Assembly (NCBI GenBank): GCA_000934455.1
Contig: KN888870.1
Location: 47,689-111,688, forward strand
DNA length: 64,000 bases
Direction: 5' to 3'
DNA from: Apostichopus parvimensis
Lineage: Eukaryota > Echinodermata > Holothuroidea > Aspidochirotida > Stichopodidae
Shown piece after piece: positions 24,275 to 36,420 of this stretch; the stretch's first letter is position 1, and each line of letters begins with the position of its first letter. The translations under genes and the position numbers were made by a program. The notes beneath the pieces are model-generated. The model was given only the letters and a program-made list of their open reading frames with translations, searched no databases and had not been told where the DNA came from.

Positions 24275-27200
24275 AGGGAGGGGGGGGGTTAGCTGTATCG
24301 GATCACAGAACTTTATCGTAACCCTTTGCTTTGTCACGGAACTTATACAACCAGACAAGAAAAGAGATGTTCCATCGGCTTCTTGGGAATTGCAGTAACC
24401 ATGAGTTCGAGGAACACAGACGGCAAAAACTCACTGGAAACTTTGCAATCATGAAATGTAAATATCGATGGCTTTCAACTGCTGGAAAACAGAGCAAATA
24501 GAACAGATAAATGGTGTTGCCTAGCAAACACTAAAATTAAGACGGCTCTGAACTTGCTGGATGGACAGAATAGTCTTCTAGCTTCACCTCCAAATTTGTT
24601 TCTGTTTATGACCAATTTCCTTTGTTCTGCACACACCAGACACTGGTTGACCGATGCCACAGAGTTTTGCCTCCACCGGACATAACCAAATGCTACGGGA
24701 TACAACGGTTTATTCCTGCAGAGAAAAAACTCATTCACGGAGGTTTACCTCGACCAGACTAGCAATGCTAGTGGTTTAAGGAAAGTGGTCCTTCGTCAGA
24801 TTTCAGAGGCAAAAAAAGTTCAAACTTTGGATTGACATTATCTTTGCACTCAGCTGTCTTTAACATCGGTTGTTTCTCAGTGAGGTTGGATGAAGCTGTT
24901 AAGTGTCCATCGACCTATTTCAATGAATGTGTGCTTCAAGTGTTCCTCATATTGTCAAGTGGTAAAGTGCTTTTTGCTCTGAATTGTGTAACTCAAAAGA
25001 GTATAAAAGTTTCTTAAAATATTTACATCTGCCGGTTTAGGGGAATTTTGTATTATCCCTCCCATAGGGTATCAAAACTACCTCGACTCATTTCGTATCG
25101 AAGGAAAATTAATTGAGACGCATCGCACGGCGGTAATGTCGAAAGTCTGCAAGAGAAAGTATCTATACAAAGATTGGGGCCATTGTATATTCCCATTTTC
25201 ATTTTAGAAGTTACCCTATGGTAGCGGTTGTACGAGATTTCTGTATTTTAAATGGCATTAAATATGTCATGCGACTATATTAACAAATACAAAAAGAGTA
25301 CTGCTATTGAATTTTTTTTTTATACTTTTGTTGGACGCACCAAAAGGAACTGAAATATGAAATAACGTTTGATATTCCTGTGAATTATGTCATCATAAAT
25401 CTTGGTTTGAGACTCACTTTTCGAATATCAATTTGTAACGGATAACTGTGTGCAATAACAGAATATTTCAAGGGCTACTCGGGCCTTCGCATCGCGGAGT
25501 GTTAGCTCAGTGGTTAACGCCGGTGCCTTTCAATCATAAGTCACTCCCAGATTAATGTATGTCTTCCAGTTACAGAGTTGTTGACAATTAACAATTTATA
25601 ATCATGGACGTTAAATATGAATCTAAGAGACTGACTTAGGTCAGCTTGCGGCTTTGATAAGCCAATGAGGCTTCTTTGCGAGTTCCTGCTTGCAGGAGGA
25701 TCTAATATACATACATACATAGGTGAGACGTGAGTAAACAACGTTGTTGTACAAACCCTGCCCTCTCCAAAATAATTCAAAGGTTGTTATTAGTGCAGCC
25801 GTGCCTTGGGACCTACCAATTGATATAATTTATGGTTTATATATATACCTCAGAATCAACATGGGAGTTGGATTCCACCCCCCTCCCTCCCCCACCCCCA
25901 AGGCCAAACCCTCTACTTTGTGAAATCCTGGGTGCATCCCTGCTGAACAAAATGTAGGTTGTCCTTCATAAACAGAGGTGCACAGGTATACAAACTGACC
26001 CTGGAACTGGCTCAGATTTACCAGTGCACAAAAATGTATGTATGGATAGGTGGCAATATCACAATATTGCTTATAACAATCTCTTATGTTATCCATGAAA
26101 TTGGTGAAAGTATCTATAAAACTGGGAAGCTGAAGGAGTACATAATATTATTATTTCGGTACAAGTTATTAAATTTAAATGAAAGTTTAGTAATGTTCTG
26201 TGATTTTGTCTTTTCATACAAAGAAACCACAACTTTTTTGGGAATTTTATTCTATTTGGGTATGTAAATATGTATTAAATCTCACAAATTTAATATTTCA
26301 TAAAGATGTGGTCACAGAAAAATAAAAAAATAACAAACAATAAAAGTATTGTCTCCTTGTATTTCCATGCAAGCAGTACATTATATATTTACAACATCAT
26401 GAATTGTGCATGATCTGGGGGGAAAACTGCATGCTGGGATATACTATGCTGCATAGCAACCACTGACTAACATGCAAGTCACATGACCCAACCTTTGAGG
26501 CTCAATTGCAATCGTAAAACAAAGGATCATCTCATTTCTACCCTTACATTGAATTTTCACATTCGGTATAATGATGCGGGTAAATAAATTCTGTGCAAAA
26601 TTTCTGTTTTGAAACAGAATGTGGCCCATTTCCAGAAATGGATTTAAATTTAGTGAATCACTAAGTGGCCTGCAGGAAAAATGGTTCTGAAGATGAACTT
26701 TTTCATCCATACCTTTAACTTTTCTGTCAGCTAATACAGAAAACAGACTTTCTCATGAGAATGGAGAATGTCAAAGAGCCACAGAATAGCTCTGCATGTC
26801 CTACTAGAAATATGTCCTACTAAATACCAGGAGCTATGTAATATGGAGCCCATCAATGCAGTCGTACACATGGCAACATGTTTCAATCTGACTCCAACCA
26901 TCTATTTCTTTCAGATGATGCATCTAGACTACAATTCTGCCCAACCCCCTCTAAGCCCCTTTCCTCATCCCCACCCCCCTTCCCAGCTTAATAAATACTG
27001 AAGCCAATAGTGCTCTAAAATATCAACTTTTGCATTATATATCTACAGCCATCATTGATTGAAAATTATCGATGAACTTACAACATATATTTATACCAAA
27101 CCAATCACTAAATCGAAAGTGAGTGACCGAAATGTGACCTGCGTATCGATTTGTCAGGATCCAACGGGTTGATTAAAAGCATAGTACACTAACGTCAATG

Positions 27201-27661
27201 TGAGAACCGCTAATCCTGCACACACAAAATATATGTCGCAGAGATGACTTTAGGACTGCAAAAAACTGGATACCAAGCTAGATGGTACAGTGAACATAAG
27301 CAACTGCATATTTCCTAGCTCATTGCTGCAACATTCCATATACATTAGCCTTGAAGTCTGGTAGAAGAGCTGTAATGTGACAATTTATCACTATAAATTC
27401 AGAGTACAACAAAATTATTCGGTTGATGGACAAATGCTTGCTGTGGAGACCTTGTGAAACTTGGTGACTATTTGAGTCCTACTCTATAGAATAGCTGGTC
27501 GTTTCATGACCGAGTTTCTCGTGGCTATTTCAAGGCTTTATCGTAGTCCCACATGTAAACACTGTGTATCTTCCAGTTTCAAAAATGCCGGCCACCATCA
27601 GTTTCGGCCAAATTTACTCCACTTCACGAGGGTGACTTTTCAGACCGATTTTTGAAGGGAA
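24275..27661. other. MIOS-RPA3 convergent intergenic/3'UTR region
   Basis: It contains both 3'UTRs. Candidate plus-strand polyadenylation signals AATAAA lie at about 26320-26345. A candidate minus-strand signal (TTTATT on the plus strand) lies at 26246-26251, so the two transcripts may overlap tail-to-tail. SINE copy D lies inside. Otherwise I see no gene. Confidence 0.45.
25494..25721 (+). mobile_element. tRNA-derived SINE, family 1, copy D
   Basis: It has a good A box (TTAGCTCAGTGG) and body, and ends in (ATAC)n. Compared with copy B it lacks about 14 bases that would hold the B box (sequence jumps from CAATCATAAG to TCACTCCCAG), so its internal promoter is broken. It lies in the likely MIOS 3'UTR. 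Confidence 0.85.
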
Positions 27662-30535
27662 TCAGGCGTCCATGGTATCTTGGGATTGGCTGTCTGCGTC
27701 TGAAATACCAACTTTATAGAACTCTGGAAACTGATGTGACAAGTTGACAGCTTCATTGTACAGATTCACATCTGGAAAAACAAAAATATCAACAAAAAAG
27801 ATTGATCAAATGGTGGGGTGATCTCGAGTAGCAATCCGCTAGGGTGACTTAAGATTTTTATTGTCTTTTCTCACAAAAGGGTGACATGTCAAACAGGAAA
27901 ACCGTACAGTACAGCCGTCAATATTTCAAAATCATCAATTTTGTCTCTTTGTTAACCAGATTCAGTCAGTTTCGGCAATGAATTCCTTATAAAGGCAAAG
28001 AGGTTGATAAGCTTACCGAGGGGGGGGGGGGGGAAATGGGTGATGTCACATTTGGTTATATACATTCTTGTTGAAACAATATAGGGGAACATGACTAAAC
28101 TTTTCTGTCAGCAGAAGCACTAGCTGGAGTTTTGCTTAACAACGGAAATTCAGTTAAGGTTAGCTGTTCCATTAGTCTCCTGCCACTCACCAAATTCGAC
28201 ATCGCCGAGAATCCGATGAACGAGGGCCTGTATTTGATGATGGTTACTCCCGACCTCTCCCACCACCTCAATCATCCCCTCCAACTGTTTTTCGGGCTAC
28301 AGAAAAGGGAAATATGTATACGTATCGGTTCAAACTGAATGAGACATAGCACACAGTTACATTCACCTAAATTTAGGAAATGAACGTAGGATGGTGTTAT
28401 GGTAAACTCAGTGATGATAAGGACACAAATGTTCCTTGACAACTAAATGTATTGACAATCTCTCAGATTGTGATCTGTGGTTTAGTGTCTATCTTTCAAC
28501 TATGTGATGTCATGAATGGGTTTACCAGAATGAGATAGATTGATACTTTTTAAAGGTCTTTAAGTCAAAATTGCTCAAAATTAATTTCCCAAAACATCAA
28601 ACATATATGTATTAGTGTACAATGTATAATTCCAATAAAACAGGTGAAATTATTAAAAAAAAATTATTCTCTAAAAATTATTCTCAAAAGTAATGCTTCC
28701 CTCTTTCACTACTAGGATTCTACCCATTTTCATAGAGGCTGGGTGTATTAAAATTGCATTCGAAATAGCTGTTACAAACTACAGCATTTTATCAGTGCAG
28801 CTACAGATGTCATTTTACGCAGTATGGGAAGTCAGGCGAACACAGAAAGTAACCATATACCACCAAAATACCCACAAACGGTCGCAGAGGAAACACAGAT
28901 CTATGAAAAATATTGATTCTAGAGATCTCTTCAAAACATCTTTATGGATCGGTCACTTCAAGGAAGTGGAATAACCAGACCAGGAAAGAGAACAAGGAGT
29001 TTGCTTTTCCCTTTTGGGTTTACTCCACAACATCATTCCCCTCCCTCCCTCCACCCCCTTCCCACTCCCCAGTCTAGACAATCTCCCCTTCTTGGTATCA
29101 CCTACCTTCTTGTCCAAAAAGACCTCTACATCCGTGCCATCGCAGAGCGTCATAGAAAAGGATGATCCGTTGTCCTAAAATGTTTGAAAACAAAAGTAAT
29201 ATTTATATTGGACCCACCACTGAGTCATGGAATAATATCATATTGAACTATTAAGTCTCCTTTTATCTCCAACTTGTAATAAAAAATAACTTGGTTTGTT
29301 TTTACCAGCTCAATTAAAATTTCCTGAACACTGTTAACATCTCATGAATTTGTTTGATAGTTTGTTAAAGGAAAAAAAAAAAAACATACATTCTAAAATT
29401 TGAAATGCATATTAATTGCACCCTTTCACCTGCATGTAATTATTATGAACCAGAACAAAAATTAACCAAAACTAGACCCCCCCCCCACTAATTTTACTGT
29501 TTATAATATTTTACATTATAATTTGACCAATAAATTCAATTTGAATTGTCAGTTACTTGTTAGGTTAACATGATTTGTTTTCTTTCAAAATTCATGGAAA
29601 CTCTTGTATCTGAAGGCTATGAAGCTGGTAACAAGTTCAAACTCTGCTCTTGATAAAACCAGACCGAGTGCTGTTGTCAAGTGAAATTTGGTTTTCTTCT
29701 TTTTTTTATATTATTTAATTTTTGTTTTGGAGTTTTGTTTCCTTTCACCAATTTCTCTCCAGTATATGCATATATTTATTATATTCAAATGGGGAAAACA
29801 TTCTATAAGCTTTGCTTATATTGTATATCAATGTACATGATGAATATTTTTTCTTTGTACTTGTCTCTCTAGATTGTATTGTATATCAAAATATTTGTTT
29901 AAACTTTGTTAAACATTAATGTACGAAACACAATTGCTGGAAATAAATTGTTGTCATTGTCATTGTAAATACAGTGGCATTACTGAAGCTATGAAGTCAT
30001 GAAACCTAACATCTGGGAGGTAGTCATGACTTCGGGCAATGGCTAGGCTAAAGTACGATGGGGTCCCATCCTTTCCATCTAGGAACAGGTCCACAGTTTT
30101 TCCCCATCTGAAATGGTCTTCCAAATTGTTTTGAAGAAATCTCAAATGATCTAACAACTGTTAATTGTAAGCTATCCCATGTGATGTGTAAGTAATAGTA
30201 AGCCATTCGACTTTTTCCCACGTGCCCAAGTGGCTGCACAGTGTCGTAAAATATAACTGCCCTATCAGGCCAATTTACAATATATCCGATTATGATACTT
30301 ATTCAATATTAGAAAATACAGAAGGTCTACTTCTTTATATATATATATATATCTATATAATATACTATATATACTATATAATACTATATATAATATATAA
30401 TACTACATAAACTATAGAACTATAAATAATAGTGTGATAGCTTACCACTTTTAATTTGCCCAATGCACAGACGACTTGTCCTTTATAGTTACTGAGGAGT
30501 GCACCGTTGATCCTCGGCTTTGCTGTTGAATCCAT
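27662..30535 (-). CDS. RPA3: RPA3, replication protein A 14 kDa subunit (complete, 4 coding exons)
   Basis: Smallest subunit of the nuclear single-stranded-DNA-binding RPA heterotrimer, needed for trimer assembly in replication, repair and recombination. Coding exons in transcript order: 30535-30446, 29174-29106, 28296-28191, 27771-27662, with phases 0, 0, 1 and all donors GT. The sum is 375 nt, or 124 aa; human RPA3 is 121. Recognisable blocks are PRINGALLSNYKGQVVCALG at the start, MIEVVGEVGS in the middle (human has VEVVGRV), and DVNLYNEAVNL then QFPEFY at the end (human LYNEAVKI and FPQFY). The protein is a single OB fold with a C-terminal helix. It is convergent with MIOS and divergent from UMAD1. 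An AT-rich repeat (30330-30432) sits just downstream of the exon 1 donor. Confidence 0.95.
30330..30432. repeat. AT-rich (TATA)n low-complexity tract (RPA3 intron 1)
   Basis: Alternating TATATA and ACTATATAATA units. It begins about 14 nt into RPA3 intron 1 on the minus strand. Confidence 0.85.
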
Positions 30536-33500
30536 CTCTTTGTTCCTTGTAATTTTGTTTTGCAATAGGAACAAAAGCCTGCTTATAACAAAGTGGATTT
30601 TGTTAGCATAAAACTGTCTCCTAATTATGTTGATGAAAGAGAGAGAGAGAAAAAAAAAAACTTAAATATTTGAAAGCATATGGTATATATGTAACTCATT
30701 GATGGTTTAAAGTTATGTACAATTGGGTGAAAATTAATTTAGGAACCACCGTTACCTTTTTGCATTTCAACATGTTGTCAGGAAGGGAAAGTGGTGGGTG
30801 GTGCAGTACTCCATTACATGCAAAATAGCACAAATTTACCCTTCTCTTAGTACAGTGTGTATATAAATTTATAACTAGCCTAACCGAACTTAGTTTCTCC
30901 AGTACTAGCCTAGGCTACTCCTTATTGTTGGTATAAGTATTAATACTATTACTACTATTGCTAATACTACTAGCCTACTGCTACTAGTACTACTGCTAGT
31001 GGTCTCTCGGCTATATATGAGTTTGGAAATTGTGAGTCAGTATCAAGTTTGACAAGCGCAAAGTAATAAACGACTGGCTCCTGCACCTAACTTGTACCGA
31101 TTTGGGACTCTGAATATTTTTCTGATCAATGAAGCACCGCTGGATTACACTTTTTGTAGGTTCCTTCAATATTCTCGCAAGTACTGGACACTGTATTGAA
31201 TATACTCAACCGCTGAGTTTGATTCCCTTCCCGCCAAATAACTCACACGAGTGTGGAAGAGCCTAGCTGTTATGAAAGTAAGATAATATCCTATATTTTC
31301 AATTAAAACTTATATATCACATTTAGGTTAATAATTTACTAAGTTTTCATTAATTACTTACATCAACTTTCGAAAAACTTCAAAAGGCTTTTTCTTACAT
31401 ATGTGAGACGTTATCTGTGCGTATGATAACTAATAAATCGATCACATGAGCACTCTGTTCAATTTCTATGATTACCACTGAAACGTGATTTTAGTTCAGT
31501 GCGCATGACACTCACAGACCAGTGTAAATTTCTATGTTCGGGAATTCCCTTGTTAGTTACGTCATCTGAGCCTTGGTAACCTTTGTACTGTACTGAAACT
31601 TGTGATAACCACAGAAATTTATGATCCTAGACTTGTACGTATCCTTACTCTTTGCCTCTCGATGTAGACTAGTGACGACAATGCTGGCTTTGATAACCTG
31701 TTTACGTTTTGATTGTTGACATTGACGAACGCATCGCTGATTAACAAACGTTTTTTTATGTGTCTCACTATGTCAATTTGGGATCAGGAATTTGGAAACT
31801 TCTCGGCCGTAGCCTACAGCCTAACTCCTTCAAGTTCAACCTAGTATACCCTAGTCTTATCTTACTAGGCAGCCTCATGTGAGAAGGTATTGCCCAGCTG
31901 AATCTAAATTGTGTGTAAGTTGTAAGTAAGATAAGCATGGTAAATATAAGGTAATTGTGTATCTTTGATCACTTTTATTCATATTGGAAATACTTCGTCA
32001 AAACCTAGGCCTACACAGAAACTATGGAGTAGCAGGTGCATATCCTATGTATAATGAAGGCTATACATCGATAGGAAGGCTATTCTTATGATATGACCTG
32101 TGTAATATATACCACTTGTTAGTTCAAGATTTGCATTTGTGCAGGTATCAGGAATATGTTAGATTACCTTAGGCTGCACAAAGAAAGCTTTGGCTCATGC
32201 TGATCAATCTGTAATAAAGAGTCATGCTTTTAATAATGAATTTGTTAGAGTCGGAGACAAGTTACGGTAGATACCAAAATTACTACTGAAATCTGTAAAA
32301 AGTAATGAATTCATGTGCAAAAAGTATGCCACATGTTTTCACTATTTTCTTTAGAGTAAGTATATAATGTTGTAGACTTACCCTGATTTCAAATCCGTGT
32401 AGGATGGTAATACAGTGAACTTCGGGATGTTGAGGTAACTACGGGATGTTGAGGGCAAAATTATTTCCTGTAATGGACAGTGGTATTGACAATCTTTCAA
32501 ATGTCCCACTGTGGTTAAGTTCTGTCCTTCAACTATGTGATTTAATCTTTGCTTTGATCCGTTTACGCCAGAAAGAGATAAAATTATACAGTACTTGTAA
32601 AGAGCTTTTATTCAAACTGCTCATTTAAGTAAGGCCAAATTTCCCTAACTTCACATATGCATTGAAGTTTACTGAATAATTCCAATAAGTGAGCACAATA
32701 ATGCATGAAAAATACCTCAGAATACAAAACTGATTTGTCCTTTTTTCACTGTAGCAATTTTGGTGGTTTTCATAAGGTTTTGTACGTACTTCAAGACTGT
32801 ATTTGAAGAAAGTGGTCACAGTTAAACTTTCAAATGGTAACTGCAGTATCTAACAGTGTAGCTACATATATTTAACACAGAACACAAAGTTAGGATACAT
32901 GCAAAGTTATCATATACCACCATATAACAGGGCTGACTCAATTTACACTATCTTGGCCTGGCTGACCCTTCCAAATTCGAGAGCAAGCTTGTTATGAAGC
33001 AAAACATACCAATTGGAACTTAGGCCTTAAGCAGGGAGACTAATTGGGCTCATTCTACTAACTGTATATCTTATAAAATATCAGTTTAGTAACTTAATTT
33101 AATTCCCCTCCTTTTTGGAAAATGATATACAGTTCTGTAAGCCAAAGTCTAGTTAACGTCCCTACAACCTACAGGTAGCCTAAGGTAGCCCACTAGTAAC
33201 TAGATAAGACTAGAGTAAAATCCTAAAACCAATATGACTATTTTTGTATATAGCAAAAACAGTACTTAATATAAGCAGAAAGAAATAATTAACTTGCCCC
33301 AGTGCAGTAAAATAATCAAGATTTTGCTCTCCTTGGTAGTGTGTAGTGGTATCCTTCCAAAACAAAAACATGTGCTTCTCTAGAGGCACAGAGTAACAAC
33401 ATACAACATGTACAGAAAGTAGAAATTTTCCTCTCATGAATAATCAATCATCAGGTTCTACTTGACCACCAATTGCAGTCATGAATATTTAAACAACCAA

Positions 33501-34049
33501 ATTAACATCAGAATAGATATTCATGAAAATGTCAAATAATTCACTATGTTAGGCTTTGAGCAAAAATTAAGTATGTTTTGCATGAAAGTACCGTATGTTA
33601 GTCCCCAAAAAATTCATAAGAAAGAGCCCAGGCCGCGCGCAATACTGTAATCAACCCTGCTTATTCCAATACAATTTATGTGTGCGTTGACTTCTTTAAT
33701 ATACTTAACCAATAGTATGAAAACTCTGTCAGTTGTGAAGTAAAAGAATTTTTTTCCAAAGAAAAGTAATGTAAGTCTACTTATATGCATATTGCCACTG
33801 CTTTATACAATGTCTTGTGGCTTTTCCTCTCAATTTGAAAAGTAATCCTATCGGTTGGAGGTAATACGTTTGTTGATGAAGCAAATATGACTGCCAGTGT
33901 GCGAGTTAATAACCTCATCATGTATAACGATTGAAAAGTCATTTTCATGTCTTAACTTTAAATTTCATATCTCTCCATTATTATTTACTCTTAGTCGATT
34001 CCTCTCTCACTGAGATGCACACAACGATAGAGATGCCACATTGTCCATC
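30536..34049. other. RPA3-UMAD1 divergent region, no coding sequence seen
   Basis: The two start codons lie 3.5 kb apart head-to-head. The interval should hold both 5'UTRs and promoters. Possible signals are a UMAD1 5'UTR acceptor (TTACTCTTAG, ending near 33993) and a donor-like GTAAGA near 31278. A GCCGCGCGCA motif near 33633 resembles an NRF1-type site. None is decisive. Confidence 0.4.
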
Positions 34050-35888
34050 ATGCTCTCCAGTTCAGTCTTCTCCAACCTAAGGAACTTCTTTCCTTTGAAG
34101 TCAAACCAACCACCACCCAACAAGACCGCAGTGCAGACCATGGGTAGCGGCGCATCCCAGCCAATACCGGAACATCTCTCCCAGACCAAAGAAGAAGACG
34201 ATTATCTCGTGATCGGTTCCACTGCATCGGAGAGGACGGAGGTCGGTCCAGATCCGAGCCCCAAGTACATCGATGTGCATCAGAAATCCGCCTCTCCCCC
34301 GCCTCCATCCTACCAAGATGTGGTAAGTTACATCGGGCCGTTCCCCTACTTTTGTGGAAGAAGCAACTTTTAACAAGTTCCCCCACTTCTTGAGAGTGTG
34401 GTGGCCAATTTGGCTAAGGGGTCGGACTCGTGATCCAAGGACTGCTGGTTCGATTCCTTCCTACAGTAGTTCATTACGTTGTGTCCTTGGGCAAGATGCT
34501 TTATCTCACTTGCCTCTCTCCACTCAGGGGTTAAATGGGTAGCTGTGAGGTAACTTGTCATTGGGCGCAGTATATCACTGCTGCCGACTGGAGGGATTGT
34601 CTCTGGGACAGGTTATCCATGACCAGGGGTAATATAACGTCTGTAAAGCGCTTTGAGACCTATCGCTGGTATAAAGCGCTATATAAAAATCAAATATTAT
34701 TATCATTATTTCATTAATCGGGAGTGCCGTATCTAATGGTATGAAAAGTGACCTTTTTTTTCTTTCCAATTTTTGTCATAACAAAAAGTACTCTCATTGG
34801 TAACAACAAAGGGCAAGATTGTTGGTAGACTACAGTACAAGCACCCTATTGTCTATCCCAGAGATAATTGGTGGTTTTGGAATACACCAAGATGTAATAG
34901 TCTCTTCAGGAAGTTTATCGAGGGTTGGCCTCATCAGATCAAAATCACAGCTCTCAATGCTCCACAAAGTTCTTCACTCCCCACTCTTTGCATTTTCATA
35001 TCACAAAAATACTAGTTCAATTAACCAATAAAAGTTCTTGTACAGTAGTTTGACAAAGGAAAAGGGCATTTTTCTTTTAAGAGGACTGTAAGAGCACTTT
35101 TTAATAATATTACTACCAGAAATTCCAAAAAGAAAACATTTAAACGTGATGTCTTCAGATTCAGATTCTCTTTATTGCATCCCAAACTGGGCAATTGATT
35201 GCTCACAATAAAAAACATACGTACAGTACATAAAATACACACAAAATATATCAGACTCTCAAATACTAAGACATAAGACTTAAAACAAAGCTGGCAAGAT
35301 ACGTAAAAACGCTAAAATACAAAATACAGTAAAACAGCACCAGAGATACTTGTGAAACATTGGATTGCACAATGAGCAAGATTACTGACCTAACGAGTAA
35401 AAGATTCATTATGAAGTTTAATACAACGAGGGATAAAGGAGGGTTTGTAACGATTCGTAACGGCACGGGTAGTCTCATCCGCCCACTGCGGGGTATTATT
35501 GCACTTTCCAAATTAATGTGTAGAGGGTGGCTACTGTTGTTGAGAACCCCAGCAAGTTTACTTTGAAGGTGAAGATGATATGACGTGTTCACTGACTGCT
35601 GAGGTTCGCCTAGGATGCGACTGACTTGCAGAGATAAACAAGTGTTTCATTTATTGACAGGGTTCAACTGACAGAAATACCCAACCCGGGTGTGGCTCAC
35701 ATCCTGCTGCCGATATACCGTTTGCACTTCATCCTCGACTTCAAGTTATAGTGAATCTTGAGAACCCCAGCCATAACTCCCCAGTAGCTCAACTTGAACC
35801 CTTGGATCTGGATAAGTATCTCTACGACTTCAGCTTGGAAGAGGACATCAGAAGCAGCGAAGGATACCGTGGAATAATTCAACACTAA
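34050..35888 (+). CDS. UMAD1: UMAD1-like protein with UMA domain (2 coding exons)
   Basis: UMA domains occur in UBAP1 and MVB12, accessory subunits of ESCRT-I, so a role in endosomal sorting is likely but not established for UMAD1. Exons 34050-34322 (91 codons, donor GTG|GTAAGT) and 35661-35888 (75 codons plus TAA, acceptor GACAG|GGT), total 166 aa; human UMAD1 is about 137. The N-terminal part has NLRNFFPLK and DDYLVIGST, resembling the human FHFFRKPPE and DGFVLLGDT. The C-terminal half carries the UMA block DIPFALHPRLQ (residues 109-119) and ends YLYDFSLEEDI (human FWYDFTLENSV). A PPSY motif (residues 85-88) is extra. The start is the first in-frame ATG after a stop at 34011. A further small exon between the two cannot be excluded, but the phase fits directly. 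The intron holds a SINE and a LINE fragment. Confidence 0.87.
34396..34712 (+). mobile_element. tRNA-derived SINE, family 2 (UMAD1 intron)
   Basis: The tRNA-like head has an A box (TTGGCTAAGGGG) and B box (GGTTCGATTCC). The central region contains TCCTTGGGCAAGATGCTTTA and GGTTAAATGGGTA. The tail, TGTAAAGCGCTTTGAG then AAAGCGCTATATAAA and (ATT)n, resembles the 3' ends of L2-type LINEs. This implies mobilisation by an L2-clade partner, such as the one left as a fragment in MIOS intron 13. It is unrelated to family 1. Confidence 0.8.
35155..35630 (-). mobile_element. 3' fragment of a non-LTR retrotransposon (UMAD1 intron)
   Basis: On the minus strand one frame reads ADETTRAVTNRYKPSFIPRCIKLHN in part, like the C-terminal RT tail with FIPRTIxLWN common in invertebrate LINEs. 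It is followed by an AT-rich 3' region and AATAAAG plus a (AATCTG)n end. There are several stops, so it is decayed. Confidence 0.55.
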
Positions 35889-36420
35889 TCGGAGAACTCT
35901 TCGTGAAGGAATTGGGCAATTTTATTTTGGACAATTATTGATCGGGGATTGAAATTCTGAATGCAGCAGTTTTCACATCACCAGAGAGATATTCCATGTC
36001 GGTCTCTTCTGCCTGTAATTAAAAGCGACATGGGAAAAAGTAGCGATCTGTTACTGATCGTGACGAGCGAAAGAGGCAGTAGTCCTACAGGCCTTTGGGA
36101 AAGGAAAACTTCAAAGCTTAATCCAGTGATGACCACACAGGGTTCAAACTTTTGTAGATCTCTGTTCAGGATTTCCTGCGGAAGTTCCTAGTTTTGAAAT
36201 AGGAAGGAAGTTGCAGTACACACGGTATTGTACACTGCCAATATATGTAGTTATTCATGTTGTAGGAGAAAGTGCAATTGCTTATAACAGTTATGAAAGT
36301 TTTGCAATCAAGTTCACATTTGACTTGGTAGAAATGTTTGTGAACAATATCAGTCCATATTACTGTTTGAGCATAGGTAATGATTCCTACTAACAGAGAG
36401 ATGCTGAAATAATTTTGACA

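Noticed and set aside
28132-28338. Plus-strand open frame with coding-like look
   Set aside because: It is antisense to RPA3 exon 3, whose minus-strand frame matches RPA3 and has proper splice sites.
34041-34049. Extension of UMAD1 upstream to a TTG
   Set aside because: Non-ATG start without support in an animal gene; the first in-frame ATG is 34050.
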